Shown: one piece after another, positions 1 to 8,101 of the stretch
Layout of the letters: each line of letters begins with the position of its first letter
Numbering within the stretch: position 1 is the stretch's first letter
Assembly (NCBI RefSeq): GCF_046764005.1
Contig: NZ_JBKOFW010000002.1
Span: forward strand, 248,001-312,000
Length of the DNA: 64,000 nt
Direction of reading: 5' to 3'
Origin: Oryzobacter faecalis
GTDB lineage: Bacteria > Actinomycetota > Actinomycetes > Actinomycetales > Dermatophilaceae
Position numbers and translations under genes: made by a program
Notes under the pieces: model-generated
What the model saw: the letters and a program-made list of their open reading frames with translations, nothing else
Told to the model about the DNA's origin: nothing
The model's database searches: none

Positions 1-210
1 CTTACAGTGGTCCCTCACGGTGCGGTAACTCAAGGTCTCATAGTTCAATGCAATTCATGGTTGGCGGCGACGATCGCAGATGATCCTCTGAATGACGACC
101 CGCTCTTTCTTGTCTTCAGGTCCGACTCGACAGAACCAGTAGTATCTGCCTTGCAGCGTGGCGTGGATCGACTTAATAGCTCTTCAACTCCGCCGATTGC
201 AGGAGCGTGA
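1..210 (+). CDS. C-terminal fragment of an unknown protein (cut by window edge)
   Basis: A reading frame is open from the first base and stops with TGA one base before the ATG of the next gene. That arrangement is typical of co-transcribed, translationally coupled genes. The 69 residues visible show no domain I recognise. The frame could be chance, because the region is short, but the tight junction with the downstream start favours a real upstream partner of the DUF262 gene. Its 5' end lies outside the window. Confidence 0.35.
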   Translation, partial: LTVVPHGAVTQGLIVQCNSWLAATIADDPLNDDPLFLVFRSDSTEPVVSALQRGVDRLNSSSTPPIAGA

Positions 211-211
211 C

Positions 212-1795
212 ATGAGTCAGCGAACGACAACCATTGATGACCCGGACCTGGTCGATCTCCTCGACGGCATCGATGCTGGACGTGTAGCGCTCCCGAACTT
301 TCAGCGTGACTTTGACTGGAGCGACAGCGACGTCCGCGCGCTGCTTGCAACTGTCCTCAACGGCTGGCCTATGGGAAGCCTTCTCCTCATTGAGGGAAAC
401 GCCGAGACACGGGACTTCTACGATCCGCGTCCGTTTGAGTTTGCCCCGCCGTTGGCCGGGATCCCGGACACCATCGTCCTTGACGGCCAGCAGCGTCTAA
501 CTTCGCTCTACGCGGCACTGTACGACCGAAGTGAATCGGTACATGCCATCAGTCTCGACGATGATCTTGCATGGAATGACATCGACTCGCTTGATGATGC
601 ACTTCGGACGTTCAAGCGCTCAGTCTGGCTAGACCATTACGCGAACCCTCGTACACAAATCGCGTCGCATCTAATGCCAGTTAGCGCATTGAGGTCCTCT
701 TCGAGGTTCTTCGATTGGCGGGACTCCGCAGGGGACGCCGACGCTGATCTGCGAGACGAGTTGACCTCTGTCTACAGGCGTCACCTTTCCGGGCTGTATA
801 GGTACCGCATGCCGGCTCTGCGTATCTCGCGCGAAACACACCCCGCGGCTGTGGCAAGAATCTTCGAACGGGTGAACAAGACGGGACAGCAACTTGGCGC
901 CTTCGACCTGATGGTGGCTAAGTCCTTTACGCCGACTTTCAACCTCAGAGTGGCCTGGGAGCAGGCCCGCAACGACTTCCCGGAACTTAGCAAATTCTAT
1001 GGGAGTGACGGACTGGCGCCGTTGCAGGTTATTGCATTGCGGGTGCTGGAAGATGTGCGAGCCTCTAGTGTGCTAAGGCTCACGCCTGCTTCAATCCACG
1101 ACTATTGGGATCGAGCTGCCGCTAGCTTGGCTGGGGCCGTGCGCTTTGCTATGCAACACTTGGGTGTGCTGACACGGGATTGGCTGCCCTATAACAGTCT
1201 GATGGTCGTTCTCGCGGCGCATCTCTGGTCCGAGCCAATTGGTGATGATAAGGCACTTACGCTCAAGCGCTGGTTTTGGCGGTCGAGTCTCACCGCCAGG
1301 TACGCCGTCGGCTCGAATACTGTTGCGGTTTCCGACTTTAAGCGGCTTGCAGTAAACGGATTCCAAGACACTGAACGAATCGGCCTTGATTGGGCAGTTT
1401 TTCGTGACGCAACGAAGCAGTCCGCTGGAGCAATTCACCGGGCTTGGCTATGTGCCTTAGCGGCGTCGTCCGGTGAAAGGGGTGACGACCTCGATGCGTC
1501 GCTTCCTATTCCGCGAAGTCTCGTGCCTCGTGAAGTTCGCAGTGGGCTAGAGGTCTCGCCTCATCTGCTTACCTTGGGCTTTGCGCTCATCTCCGATGAC
1601 CAGACACTTCTTCCCAATCAGTTTCTTCCTATCGATCCGGCGGCCGACGAGGTTGACCTCTCCAACGACGGTCATCGAGCTACGTTCATGCGTGACCGCC
1701 TCGAGAGGGCCGCGCAGTTCATCGGGGACCAATGTCGGCAGCGGGTTGAGGTAGTGGACGATATCGAGCAGGAGTTGCTCGGCCGCGGTGACTAG
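212..1795 (+). CDS. DUF262 domain protein (ParB/Srx-fold, GmrS-like), no HNH domain
   Basis: This is a 527-residue protein. ATG at 212 was chosen because AGGAG lies just upstream; an in-frame ATG at 158 has no such site. The N-terminal half carries the DUF262 signatures: LPNFQRDFDW near residue 27, LDGQQRLTSL with D91-G-Q-Q-R95, and RIFERVNKTGQQL near residue 215. DUF262 is the nucleotide-binding ParB-like half of GmrSD-type modification-dependent restriction enzymes and of several other defence proteins. The C-terminal 250 residues show no DUF1524 HNH motif, so it is probably not a complete GmrSD nuclease. Base composition is clearly less GC-rich than the chromosome to the right, which suggests transfer. 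The family is firm; a role in defence is an inference. Confidence 0.85.
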   Translation: MSQRTTTIDDPDLVDLLDGIDAGRVALPNFQRDFDWSDSDVRALLATVLNGWPMGSLLLIEGNAETRDFYDPRPFEFAPPLAGIPDTIVLDGQQRLTSLYAALYDRSESVHAISLDDDLAWNDIDSLDDALRTFKRSVWLDHYANPRTQIASHLMPVSALRSSSRFFDWRDSAGDADADLRDELTSVYRRHLSGLYRYRMPALRISRETHPAAVARIFERVNKTGQQLGAFDLMVAKSFTPTFNLRVAWEQARNDFPELSKFYGSDGLAPLQVIALRVLEDVRASSVLRLTPASIHDYWDRAAASLAGAVRFAMQHLGVLTRDWLPYNSLMVVLAAHLWSEPIGDDKALTLKRWFWRSSLTARYAVGSNTVAVSDFKRLAVNGFQDTERIGLDWAVFRDATKQSAGAIHRAWLCALAASSGERGDDLDASLPIPRSLVPREVRSGLEVSPHLLTLGFALISDDQTLLPNQFLPIDPAADEVDLSNDGHRATFMRDRLERAAQFIGDQCRQRVEVVDDIEQELLGRGD

Positions 1796-1875
1796 GTAGC
1801 GAGGGTGGCAAGGCGCAAAGGCCTCAGGCCCTCGCCAGGTTTCGGGGCGCAAAGGTCGTAGTTCGACGGTCTTCT

Positions 1876-1896
1876 CCGGGTTACATCAGAACCCGG
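1876..1896. repeat. Perfect inverted repeat CCGGGTT/AACCCGG
   Basis: Two 7-base arms are separated by the 7-base loop ACATCAG, 80 bases after the DUF262 stop codon. It could terminate that transcript, although no T-run follows. It could also be a protein-binding or nicking-site hairpin upstream of the transfer genes. The repeat is directly visible; its role is unproven. Confidence 0.45.
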
Positions 1897-2197
1897 CGTG
1901 CACCCCCGGCGAGTATGTCCGCCCTGCCCACAGTTGGACTGGCTCCTTGTAGCGGAGCATCTGTAGGGACTGGGGGGTTGGGTCAAGGGTGGCCGCAGGC
2001 CATCACGCAGTGACGCCGAAGGCGCCCTTGACGTAGCCCACCGGTCCCGGATGATGGGGAGCGGGGGAGCCAGTCTGTACCTCAGCAAGCGCAGGGTCCT
2101 TGGGGCGAGAGGCGCCTAAGCGCTTGAAGAGGTTCAGGAGTTTGTAAAGATGTGACTTCTCCTTGAGCGAGTGGCGTCCCGTTTGGCCGACTGGTGA

Positions 2198-2218
2198 CAG
2201 AGGACCTTCCGGCCTCTG
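2198..2218. promoter_or_regulatory. Hairpin upstream of the secretion operon
   Basis: CAGAGG pairs with CCTCTG around a short GC-containing loop, ending 21 bases before the first ATG of the secretion module and just ahead of its AAGGGG ribosome-binding site. A role in translation control or as an operator is possible. Confidence 0.3.
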
Positions 2219-2239
2219 CCGTTCAATCAAGGGGACACC

Positions 2240-2494
2240 ATGAACCAGTTCGTTGCGCTCGCGCGCGCCACAGGGGACACCGCCAACCTGCAGTCGTGGA
2301 TCAAGGGCAACATCATCCCGCTGCTCCTCCTCCTCATCGCCGTCATGCTCTTCGTCTTCGCCCAGCGCGGAGACAACGCCAAGGCAATGCGAGTCGTGGC
2401 GGGTGTGATCGTTGCGCTTGCGGTGCTGGGGGTCGCGAGCAGCGGGCGCGCCGACGAGGTCGGTACCTGGCTTGCGTCGCTTATCACGGGCTGA
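2240..2494 (+). CDS. Small two-helix membrane protein, VirB2-like pilin candidate
   Basis: This 84-residue protein is preceded by AAGGGG. It has hydrophobic helices at about residues 25-41 and 52-68, joined by a short charged turn, and little else. Small two-span proteins of this kind open many type IV secretion operons, where VirB2/TrbC forms the conjugative pilus or channel subunit. Here it is followed immediately by a VirB3-like and a VirB4-like gene, which supports the assignment by position. Sequence similarity to VirB2 cannot be judged by eye. Confidence 0.6.
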   Translation: MNQFVALARATGDTANLQSWIKGNIIPLLLLLIAVMLFVFAQRGDNAKAMRVVAGVIVALAVLGVASSGRADEVGTWLASLITG

Positions 2495-2497
2495 GCC

Positions 2498-2923
2498 ATG
2501 CGCCTTCCTGTCGACGACGAGATCTACAACGTCAACGCGGTCTGGCTCGGCCCACCCGGGAAGACCCTGCCGTTCCGTGCCCGCTACGTCGCCTATGCCG
2601 TCGGGGCAGCGGTCTTCGTACTGCTCCAGATCTTCGAGCGCCGACTCGGCATCGGCATCGGCTTCTTCGCGCTGGCGTACACGCTCATGGTCACCGTGGG
2701 CGTAACGAAGGTCATCCTGCGAGTGGTCGACCATGACCGGCCCCTCAGTGCCGTCCTGTGCGGGCTGATCAACGAGGTCAACGCACCGCGTGCCCAGACG
2801 CGAGGGAAGACCTCCACCATGCGTCCGGCCCGGGTCCGCGCTGTCCCCCCGCGCCCGGGCCGGATCCGTCTTCGGGGACGCCATTTCGCCACCGAAGGGC
2901 TCAACGATGGGGCCACGCCATGA
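2498..2923 (+). CDS. PrgI/VirB3-like conjugal membrane protein
   Basis: This 141-residue protein starts 3 bases after the previous stop. It carries two hydrophobic segments (about 30-46 and 53-75) close to the N-terminus, then a basic, Pro/Arg-rich tail. In Gram-positive conjugation systems the gene before the VirB4 ATPase usually encodes a small VirB3/PrgI protein of this design, which anchors the ATPase at the membrane. Its last four bases overlap the start of the ATPase gene (ATGA), so the two are translationally coupled. Confidence 0.65.
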   Translation: MRLPVDDEIYNVNAVWLGPPGKTLPFRARYVAYAVGAAVFVLLQIFERRLGIGIGFFALAYTLMVTVGVTKVILRVVDHDRPLSAVLCGLINEVNAPRAQTRGKTSTMRPARVRAVPPRPGRIRLRGRHFATEGLNDGATP

Positions 2924-5463
2924 GCAGCCGAGGCCTATCGCTGCGGAGGATCACCGGGCACTGCACAGTGGCAGGGGACCGGGTCACCGCCTGGTACCAG
3001 CTCGCGCCACAAGGCTGGTCGTTCCGGCCGGACAATGCTCGCGAGCGGCTCATCGTCGACACCGCCGACGCACTTGCACAGCTGACCAAGCGGAACCTGC
3101 ACCTTCGAGTGACAACGCGCCCCTACCCGGTCTCGAGGTGGGCGCAGGCACACGACGCGAACGCCCCGGCCCCGTTGCCGGGTTGGCCCGAGCACCTCAT
3201 CCGCGATCAGCTGCAGCTCGCCAGCCGCAGCATGGCGGACAAGGAGGTCTACCTCGGTGTTGACCTAGGGACGTCGCGGCGAGTTTTGCACGCGCTGAGC
3301 GGTTTGGCCGGACGAGTGGCAGACAGGGAGGTCGCCGCGATGGCCAAGCCGATCCGTGAGGTGGACGACCTGCTCCGGCATCCGGGGTTCGAGGGGACAC
3401 CCGCGTCACCCCGGCAACTGGAATGGCTGCTCCACCGTTCCTGCTCACTCGGTCTGCCCGCGCCGCTGACGCTGGGGGCGGCCGAAGACGCGGACTGGGA
3501 GCGAGACGACCTGGCCGAGTTCACAGACCACGTCACCTGGACCGCCGTGCCTTACGGACGAACGATCGTTGTCCAGGGCGAGGCGGACGGCATCGAGATC
3601 CAGCGACACGTTTGCGTCCTGTCGTTGGGGCGGATGACTGACCTCGACATTCCGCCCGGTGTGCCCTGGATCCAGCGCACGGACCAGCTGCCGTTTCCGG
3701 TCGAGTGGTCGGCGAGGGTGATGATCGAGGATGCGGGTCGCGTGGGAATGGCGATGAGGCGCAACATCCAGCGCATTCGCTCTCAGAAGGAGCACTACGA
3801 GCACGAGCACGCCGAGCCGGCGCCCGGGGCGCTCGACCGGCAGGCCTCGAAGGCCCTGGTTGTGGAGGACGAGCTCTCGAGCGGTCTGTCCGGCCTGAGC
3901 ACCCGGACCGCCGGCTGGTACCGCATCGCGGTGTCGGGCGTTTCGGAGGAAGAGGCACTCGACAGGGCAGCAGCGGTGCGTCAGCTCTTCGCTCCGCAGG
4001 TGACGATCTCCCGGCCCGCCGACCAGTACGCGGTGGCCAGGGAGTTCATACCGGGAGAGAAGCTGGGAACGACGGCGTACAAGCGCCGGATGCCGGTGAC
4101 GACATTGGCTGCAGCGGTCCCGACCGCCACGGCGAAGGTCGGCGACCGTGTCGGCATCCACCTGGGTGAGACGTCCGGCACGTCGTCGAGGGTGGTCACC
4201 TGGGAGCCGTGGAAGGCGACCGAGCAAGCTGAGGAGTCCGGGCTCGCTGTCATCTGTGCGGGACTCGGCGGCGGCAAGTCGACCGCCGGCGGCAACATCA
4301 TCTACCGCACGGTGATGCAGGGAGTCTCGTGGACCGTCCTCGACCCGTCGGGTCGGCTCACTGCTTTGTGTCGGCTCCCGCAGCTGGCTGCCGTCTCCAA
4401 GGCCGTCGACCTGCTCGATGCCGCACCCGGAGCACTCTGCGCGTACCGGGTCATCGCGGAACCTCGCCGCGAGCACTACTTCGGTGAGGTTGAGTGGCGC
4501 GTGGCCCAGGTCAACGCTCAGGCCACGCGACGGCTGCTGGCGAGCAGCGTCCTGCGCTCGGTGCTCCCCAGGCAGATGCAGGATCACGTTCTGACCGAGG
4601 TTGCCTTGATGCGCGCGGTCGGCAGCGTCTCGGCCAGTGTGACGTCCAGCCTCTCCGAGGTCGTCTCCGCGCTGGGGCGAGTTGAGGGTGACGTCGAACT
4701 GCAGCGGCACGCCGGCTACATGCATGACTTCCTCGCTGAGGCCGCGCGGACCAGTCACGGGCGGTTGCTCTTCCCGCCCGGCTACCGGAACGACTACGAC
4801 ACCGACGAGTCGCTCCTGACTGTGTACTCCCTTCGCGGGCTGACGTTCCCTGACGAGAACGCGAAGGGAAGCGAGGACCTCGACGAACGGCTGAGCATGT
4901 GCGTCCTCTACATGGCCGCCTGGCTGGCCCAGCGAGCGATGTACCTCGGCGACGTGCACGCGCGGAAGGGCATCTTCATCGACGAGGCCTGGGCGCTATC
5001 CACATTCACGACGGGCCGCCGGTTCATCGAACGCGCCGGCCGCGACAGCCGCAAGCACAACACTCGGGTGCTCATGGCCAGTCAGAACCCCTCCGACTTG
5101 CTGAGGTTGGACCTCGCGAACCTCGTGTCGGCCGCGTTCATCGGCCGGCTCACCGACGAGACGGCGCAACGGGACGCACTACGGTTCATCCCCGGCATCC
5201 AGCCGGGTCAGGGTTACGAGGCCATCTTCGAGTCGCTCTCGCGGCCGACCGCGACGGGTCGGCGAGGGCCTCGTGAGTTCGTGTTCAGCGACGGGGCGGG
5301 AGGTGTGGAACGGATCCGTATGGACCTGTCCGCCCACCCCGAAGTGCTCGAGGCACTGGACACTACTGCTGACCCGACGAAGACCCGTACCCATGTTGCA
5401 GCGAACGCTCTGTCGATCGCCGTGGACCGCACCTTCAATGGCGCTGCGCGAGAGAGCGCCTGA
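2920..5463 (+). CDS. VirB4/TraE-type conjugation ATPase
   Basis: This 847-residue protein starts at the ATG that overlaps the previous stop codon. The C-terminal half is a P-loop motor: Walker A GLGGGKST at about residues 448-455, Walker B GIFIDEAW at about 684-691, and an ASQNPSDL motif after it, as in VirB4/TraE/TrbE ATPases. The long N-terminal half matches the usual VirB4 layout, in which this part contacts the inner-membrane channel. It powers assembly and substrate transport of a type IV secretion channel. Assignment to the VirB4 family is firm; the closest subfamily is not known. Confidence 0.88.
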   Translation: MSSRGLSLRRITGHCTVAGDRVTAWYQLAPQGWSFRPDNARERLIVDTADALAQLTKRNLHLRVTTRPYPVSRWAQAHDANAPAPLPGWPEHLIRDQLQLASRSMADKEVYLGVDLGTSRRVLHALSGLAGRVADREVAAMAKPIREVDDLLRHPGFEGTPASPRQLEWLLHRSCSLGLPAPLTLGAAEDADWERDDLAEFTDHVTWTAVPYGRTIVVQGEADGIEIQRHVCVLSLGRMTDLDIPPGVPWIQRTDQLPFPVEWSARVMIEDAGRVGMAMRRNIQRIRSQKEHYEHEHAEPAPGALDRQASKALVVEDELSSGLSGLSTRTAGWYRIAVSGVSEEEALDRAAAVRQLFAPQVTISRPADQYAVAREFIPGEKLGTTAYKRRMPVTTLAAAVPTATAKVGDRVGIHLGETSGTSSRVVTWEPWKATEQAEESGLAVICAGLGGGKSTAGGNIIYRTVMQGVSWTVLDPSGRLTALCRLPQLAAVSKAVDLLDAAPGALCAYRVIAEPRREHYFGEVEWRVAQVNAQATRRLLASSVLRSVLPRQMQDHVLTEVALMRAVGSVSASVTSSLSEVVSALGRVEGDVELQRHAGYMHDFLAEAARTSHGRLLFPPGYRNDYDTDESLLTVYSLRGLTFPDENAKGSEDLDERLSMCVLYMAAWLAQRAMYLGDVHARKGIFIDEAWALSTFTTGRRFIERAGRDSRKHNTRVLMASQNPSDLLRLDLANLVSAAFIGRLTDETAQRDALRFIPGIQPGQGYEAIFESLSRPTATGRRGPREFVFSDGAGGVERIRMDLSAHPEVLEALDTTADPTKTRTHVAANALSIAVDRTFNGAARESA

Positions 5464-5464
5464 C

Positions 5465-6520
5465 ATGAGGGTGCGCGTCAGAGCCTTGTTGCTCGTCGTG
5501 GTCGCTGCGGGTCTCGGTGTTGTCAGTGTGGTCACTGCTCCGAACGTTGTTGCGGCGCCGCGGGGTGGGGTGTCGATCATCCGGTCCCTTCCCGGCATCC
5601 CGGGCGTTCCCGACTGCAAGGACGCGCCTATTCCGGACCGTCCGGGAATGGGTCTCCCGGCCGCCTTGGACCCAGAGCCGGATCCGTTGCCGGTGGCAGG
5701 TGACCCCTTTGCCGGGAACCCGTCCACGAGCATCTACGAGCAGTACGGCTACGCCGGTCTGATCTGGCACACCTACGACCTGGGATGCGGAGGGTCTATG
5801 CGCGACCCAGCGGCCGCCACGGACACGATGATCGGCAACGTCCTCCTGTCGTGTGCGGTGTGGCTCACAGCGGCCACGAACGGATTGCACAACAAGGTGG
5901 CAGACCCGAGCTCGTACATGGGCCCACTCGACAACGTCGTCGAGACCGTGACCACCCGCCTGCACGACTCGATCTGGAGCCCTTGGGGCGCCGTTGCCGT
6001 GATGGGCGTAGCAGCCCTTCTGCTACTCCAGGCGATGCGGGGCCAGTTCCCCGCTGTCGTCGCAGGTGCAGCATGGGCGGCGCTGGTACTCGCTGTCGTG
6101 GCGGCGATCACGCAGTATCCCTCCCGGGCCAGCGGGTTCTTCGACGACACCATCACCTCGACCATCGGGTCGATCCAAGCGCGCACGGCGGGCGTCGACT
6201 CCTCAACCAGGCCAGGGCGGTCGAGCGCGCGCGCCCAGGGCGCCCTCACGGTCGACCGTGTCCTCTACGACGCGTGGCTGCGCGGTCAGCTCGGATCATC
6301 CGACTCGGCCGCAGCCGACCGCTGGGGGCCAGCCCTGTTCGAAGCCAGCGCAGTCAGCTGGTCGGAGTCGGCGGCGGCCGCTACGCCGGAAGCGACGAAC
6401 CAGCTCAACGAGGAGAAGGCGAATCGATGGAAGGAGACGGCCGAAGAGATCGCCGAGGAAGACCCTGCGACCTACGCCGTCCTTCAGGGCAAGCAGGCGG
6501 CCGGATGGGCAACGGCGTGA
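5465..6520 (+). CDS. Secreted/membrane protein, N-terminal part of a TrbL/VirB6-like channel protein
   Basis: This 351-residue protein starts at the ATG one base after the VirB4 stop. It opens with a clear signal peptide (basic MRVRVR, then a hydrophobic stretch and AxA near residue 31), followed by an extracytoplasmic region. Two adjacent hydrophobic helices lie at about 180-222. The C-terminus is hydrophilic, and the next reading frame continues with several more helices. In related systems such helices usually form one polytopic VirB6/TrbL protein, so this may be the first half of a split gene. Position after VirB4 supports a role in the conjugation channel. Confidence 0.6.
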   Translation: MRVRVRALLLVVVAAGLGVVSVVTAPNVVAAPRGGVSIIRSLPGIPGVPDCKDAPIPDRPGMGLPAALDPEPDPLPVAGDPFAGNPSTSIYEQYGYAGLIWHTYDLGCGGSMRDPAAATDTMIGNVLLSCAVWLTAATNGLHNKVADPSSYMGPLDNVVETVTTRLHDSIWSPWGAVAVMGVAALLLLQAMRGQFPAVVAGAAWAALVLAVVAAITQYPSRASGFFDDTITSTIGSIQARTAGVDSSTRPGRSSARAQGALTVDRVLYDAWLRGQLGSSDSAAADRWGPALFEASAVSWSESAAAATPEATNQLNEEKANRWKETAEEIAEEDPATYAVLQGKQAAGWATA

Positions 6521-7524
6521 TGGCGCTATTCGCCGCCGTGTTCGTCGACCTGTTCAGGCTGGTCGCCGACGTCTTTCTACTGGCCGGCCTGGTGATCCTG
6601 CGGCTCCTCGTGATGTTCCTGCCGGCCGCCGCCGTCATCGGGGTCTTCGCCCCGTTGTCGGGGGTCGTCAAGCAGATGGCCAACATCGGCGGTGCCGCTG
6701 TCGTCAATGTCGTCGCGTTCTCGGCGGGCTCGGTGGTCTACACCGCAGCCATTTCGGCAGTTCTGAGCACGGCGGATGACGCGGGTATGGACATCATGGC
6801 GCTCGTTCTGTGCCTGGTCATCACGCTGGCGGCGTTCGTGCTCATGGCTCCGTTACTGTCGTTCACCCGGATCTTCGGCCACTCGAGCCGGCGGATGCGA
6901 CGCCACCATCTCGGTCGACAGCTCACGCGCTACGTGGTGACCCGTCAAGGCGTGAACGACGGCACGAAGCGGGCTATCGAGGACACGCAGGATCAGGACC
7001 CCGAACCGACGGTGCCAACTGACCCGGGAGAACGCCCTACAGGGAAGTCCGTCCCCCGTGCCGAGGCATTCGTCCGGGACCAAATGGTCTGGGATGTGAC
7101 GAGCGACGGTGGCCTGAGCCGGACCACCACGGTGACCGCGACCCGGTTCGATTCGAGGACCCTGTCCCCGCAACGGGCACTGCCAGCGCCTCCCGGCGTT
7201 GGGAACGACACCCGCAATACCGGACTAGCCACCGATGGTTTCGGCATTGCGAGATCGCCCGAATCCCTCGCGGCGCACACGAACGGTGTGGGGGCTCTAA
7301 CTACCGCGTCGGCCGTTTCCGCCGCTGAGCCGAGCGGAACCGTCATCAGGGGGCAGACCCTTGAGGACTCGAGCGGCCCGCGCCCCTTCGCACCGGTGAC
7401 AGCGCACGACGGCAATGCTCGAATCGCCGATGAAGGGATCGGCTACTTCGTCTACGACGCTCGAACCGGCGCCATGCTGCATCGGGATGTCGCGGTTGGC
7501 GACACGGATGTTGATGCGTCATGA
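6520..7524 (+). CDS. Polytopic TrbL/VirB6-like conjugal protein (C-terminal part)
   Basis: This 334-residue protein starts at ATG 6520, which overlaps the previous TGA (TGATG); an in-frame ATG at 6505 is an alternative. It begins directly with hydrophobic helices. About four membrane segments fall within the first 130 residues, followed by a long polar, probably cytoplasmic or disordered tail. VirB6/TrbL proteins have this pattern of clustered helices plus variable tail and form the inner-membrane channel. The abrupt start inside a helix bundle suggests it is the second half of a protein begun by the preceding gene, joined by coupling or by a frameshift. Confidence 0.6.
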   Translation: MALFAAVFVDLFRLVADVFLLAGLVILRLLVMFLPAAAVIGVFAPLSGVVKQMANIGGAAVVNVVAFSAGSVVYTAAISAVLSTADDAGMDIMALVLCLVITLAAFVLMAPLLSFTRIFGHSSRRMRRHHLGRQLTRYVVTRQGVNDGTKRAIEDTQDQDPEPTVPTDPGERPTGKSVPRAEAFVRDQMVWDVTSDGGLSRTTTVTATRFDSRTLSPQRALPAPPGVGNDTRNTGLATDGFGIARSPESLAAHTNGVGALTTASAVSAAEPSGTVIRGQTLEDSSGPRPFAPVTAHDGNARIADEGIGYFVYDARTGAMLHRDVAVGDTDVDAS

Positions 7525-8099
7525 ACGGCATTGGTGGACTCGGATGGTGGCGATGGCCCCTTTGGTCGTGGCGGAACCTTGTTGTCACGGTTATCGGAGC
7601 TGTCCTATTCGTGGCCGGCGTCGGGCGCCTCTCAGACGGGGTCGGGTTGGAGGCAGCGACCGCCGGTCCGAACGCCGTGAGAACCCAAGGCATGTCATCC
7701 GACTACCCGGTCCAGTCATCGCGGCCGTCCATTCCGCCCTCCTCGCCTACACCAAGCACTCCGGTAATGCCGGAGTTGCCGGAGGAAGTCGCAGTCGCCT
7801 TCGTTCGCGCCTGGGCACGACCCGATGCGGCGATTGAGGAGTGGCAGGCGCGCTGTCAGGCGCTTTCGACACCGGACTTCGCGTTGGAGCTGGATGCTGC
7901 GTCCTCGGTCGCCGTGCCGGCATCCCGAGTCGTCGGGGACACCGAGGTCCTTCGCAGGAGCGAGGGTGCAGCATCAGTGCGGGTGCCGACGGACGGCGGG
8001 GCGGTCCACGTCGCGCTCGAACTGACGGCGGCAGGGTGGCGCGTCGATGGCATCGAGCCGGAGGCACTGGGCACCCTCGCATCGGCACTAGGCGGCTGA
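7521..8099 (+). CDS. Single-span membrane protein, VirB8/TcpC-like candidate
   Basis: This 192-residue protein's ATGA start overlaps the previous stop codon. It has a Trp-rich cytoplasmic N-terminus, one transmembrane helix at about 19-37, a Pro/Ser-rich linker at about 62-80 and an extracytoplasmic domain at about 85-190. This is the topology of VirB8/TcpC/TrbH assembly factors, which bridge ATPase and channel. The place between VirB6-like and peptidoglycan-hydrolase genes agrees. Primary sequence alone does not prove the fold. Confidence 0.5.
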   Translation: MNGIGGLGWWRWPLWSWRNLVVTVIGAVLFVAGVGRLSDGVGLEAATAGPNAVRTQGMSSDYPVQSSRPSIPPSSPTPSTPVMPELPEEVAVAFVRAWARPDAAIEEWQARCQALSTPDFALELDAASSVAVPASRVVGDTEVLRRSEGAASVRVPTDGGAVHVALELTAAGWRVDGIEPEALGTLASALGG

Positions 8100-8101
8100 T
8101 C

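Larger units (their letters stand above)
1796..2239. other. Intergenic stretch of about 440 bases with inverted repeats
   Basis: I see no convincing gene here. It separates the DUF262 gene from the secretion module and contains a perfect 7-bp inverted repeat (1876-1896), a TGGCC-GCA-GGCCA mini-hairpin near 1990, and a hairpin at 2198-2218 just ahead of the first secretion gene. The promoter of the secretion operon must lie here, but no clear -35/-10 pair stands out. Confidence 0.4.
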
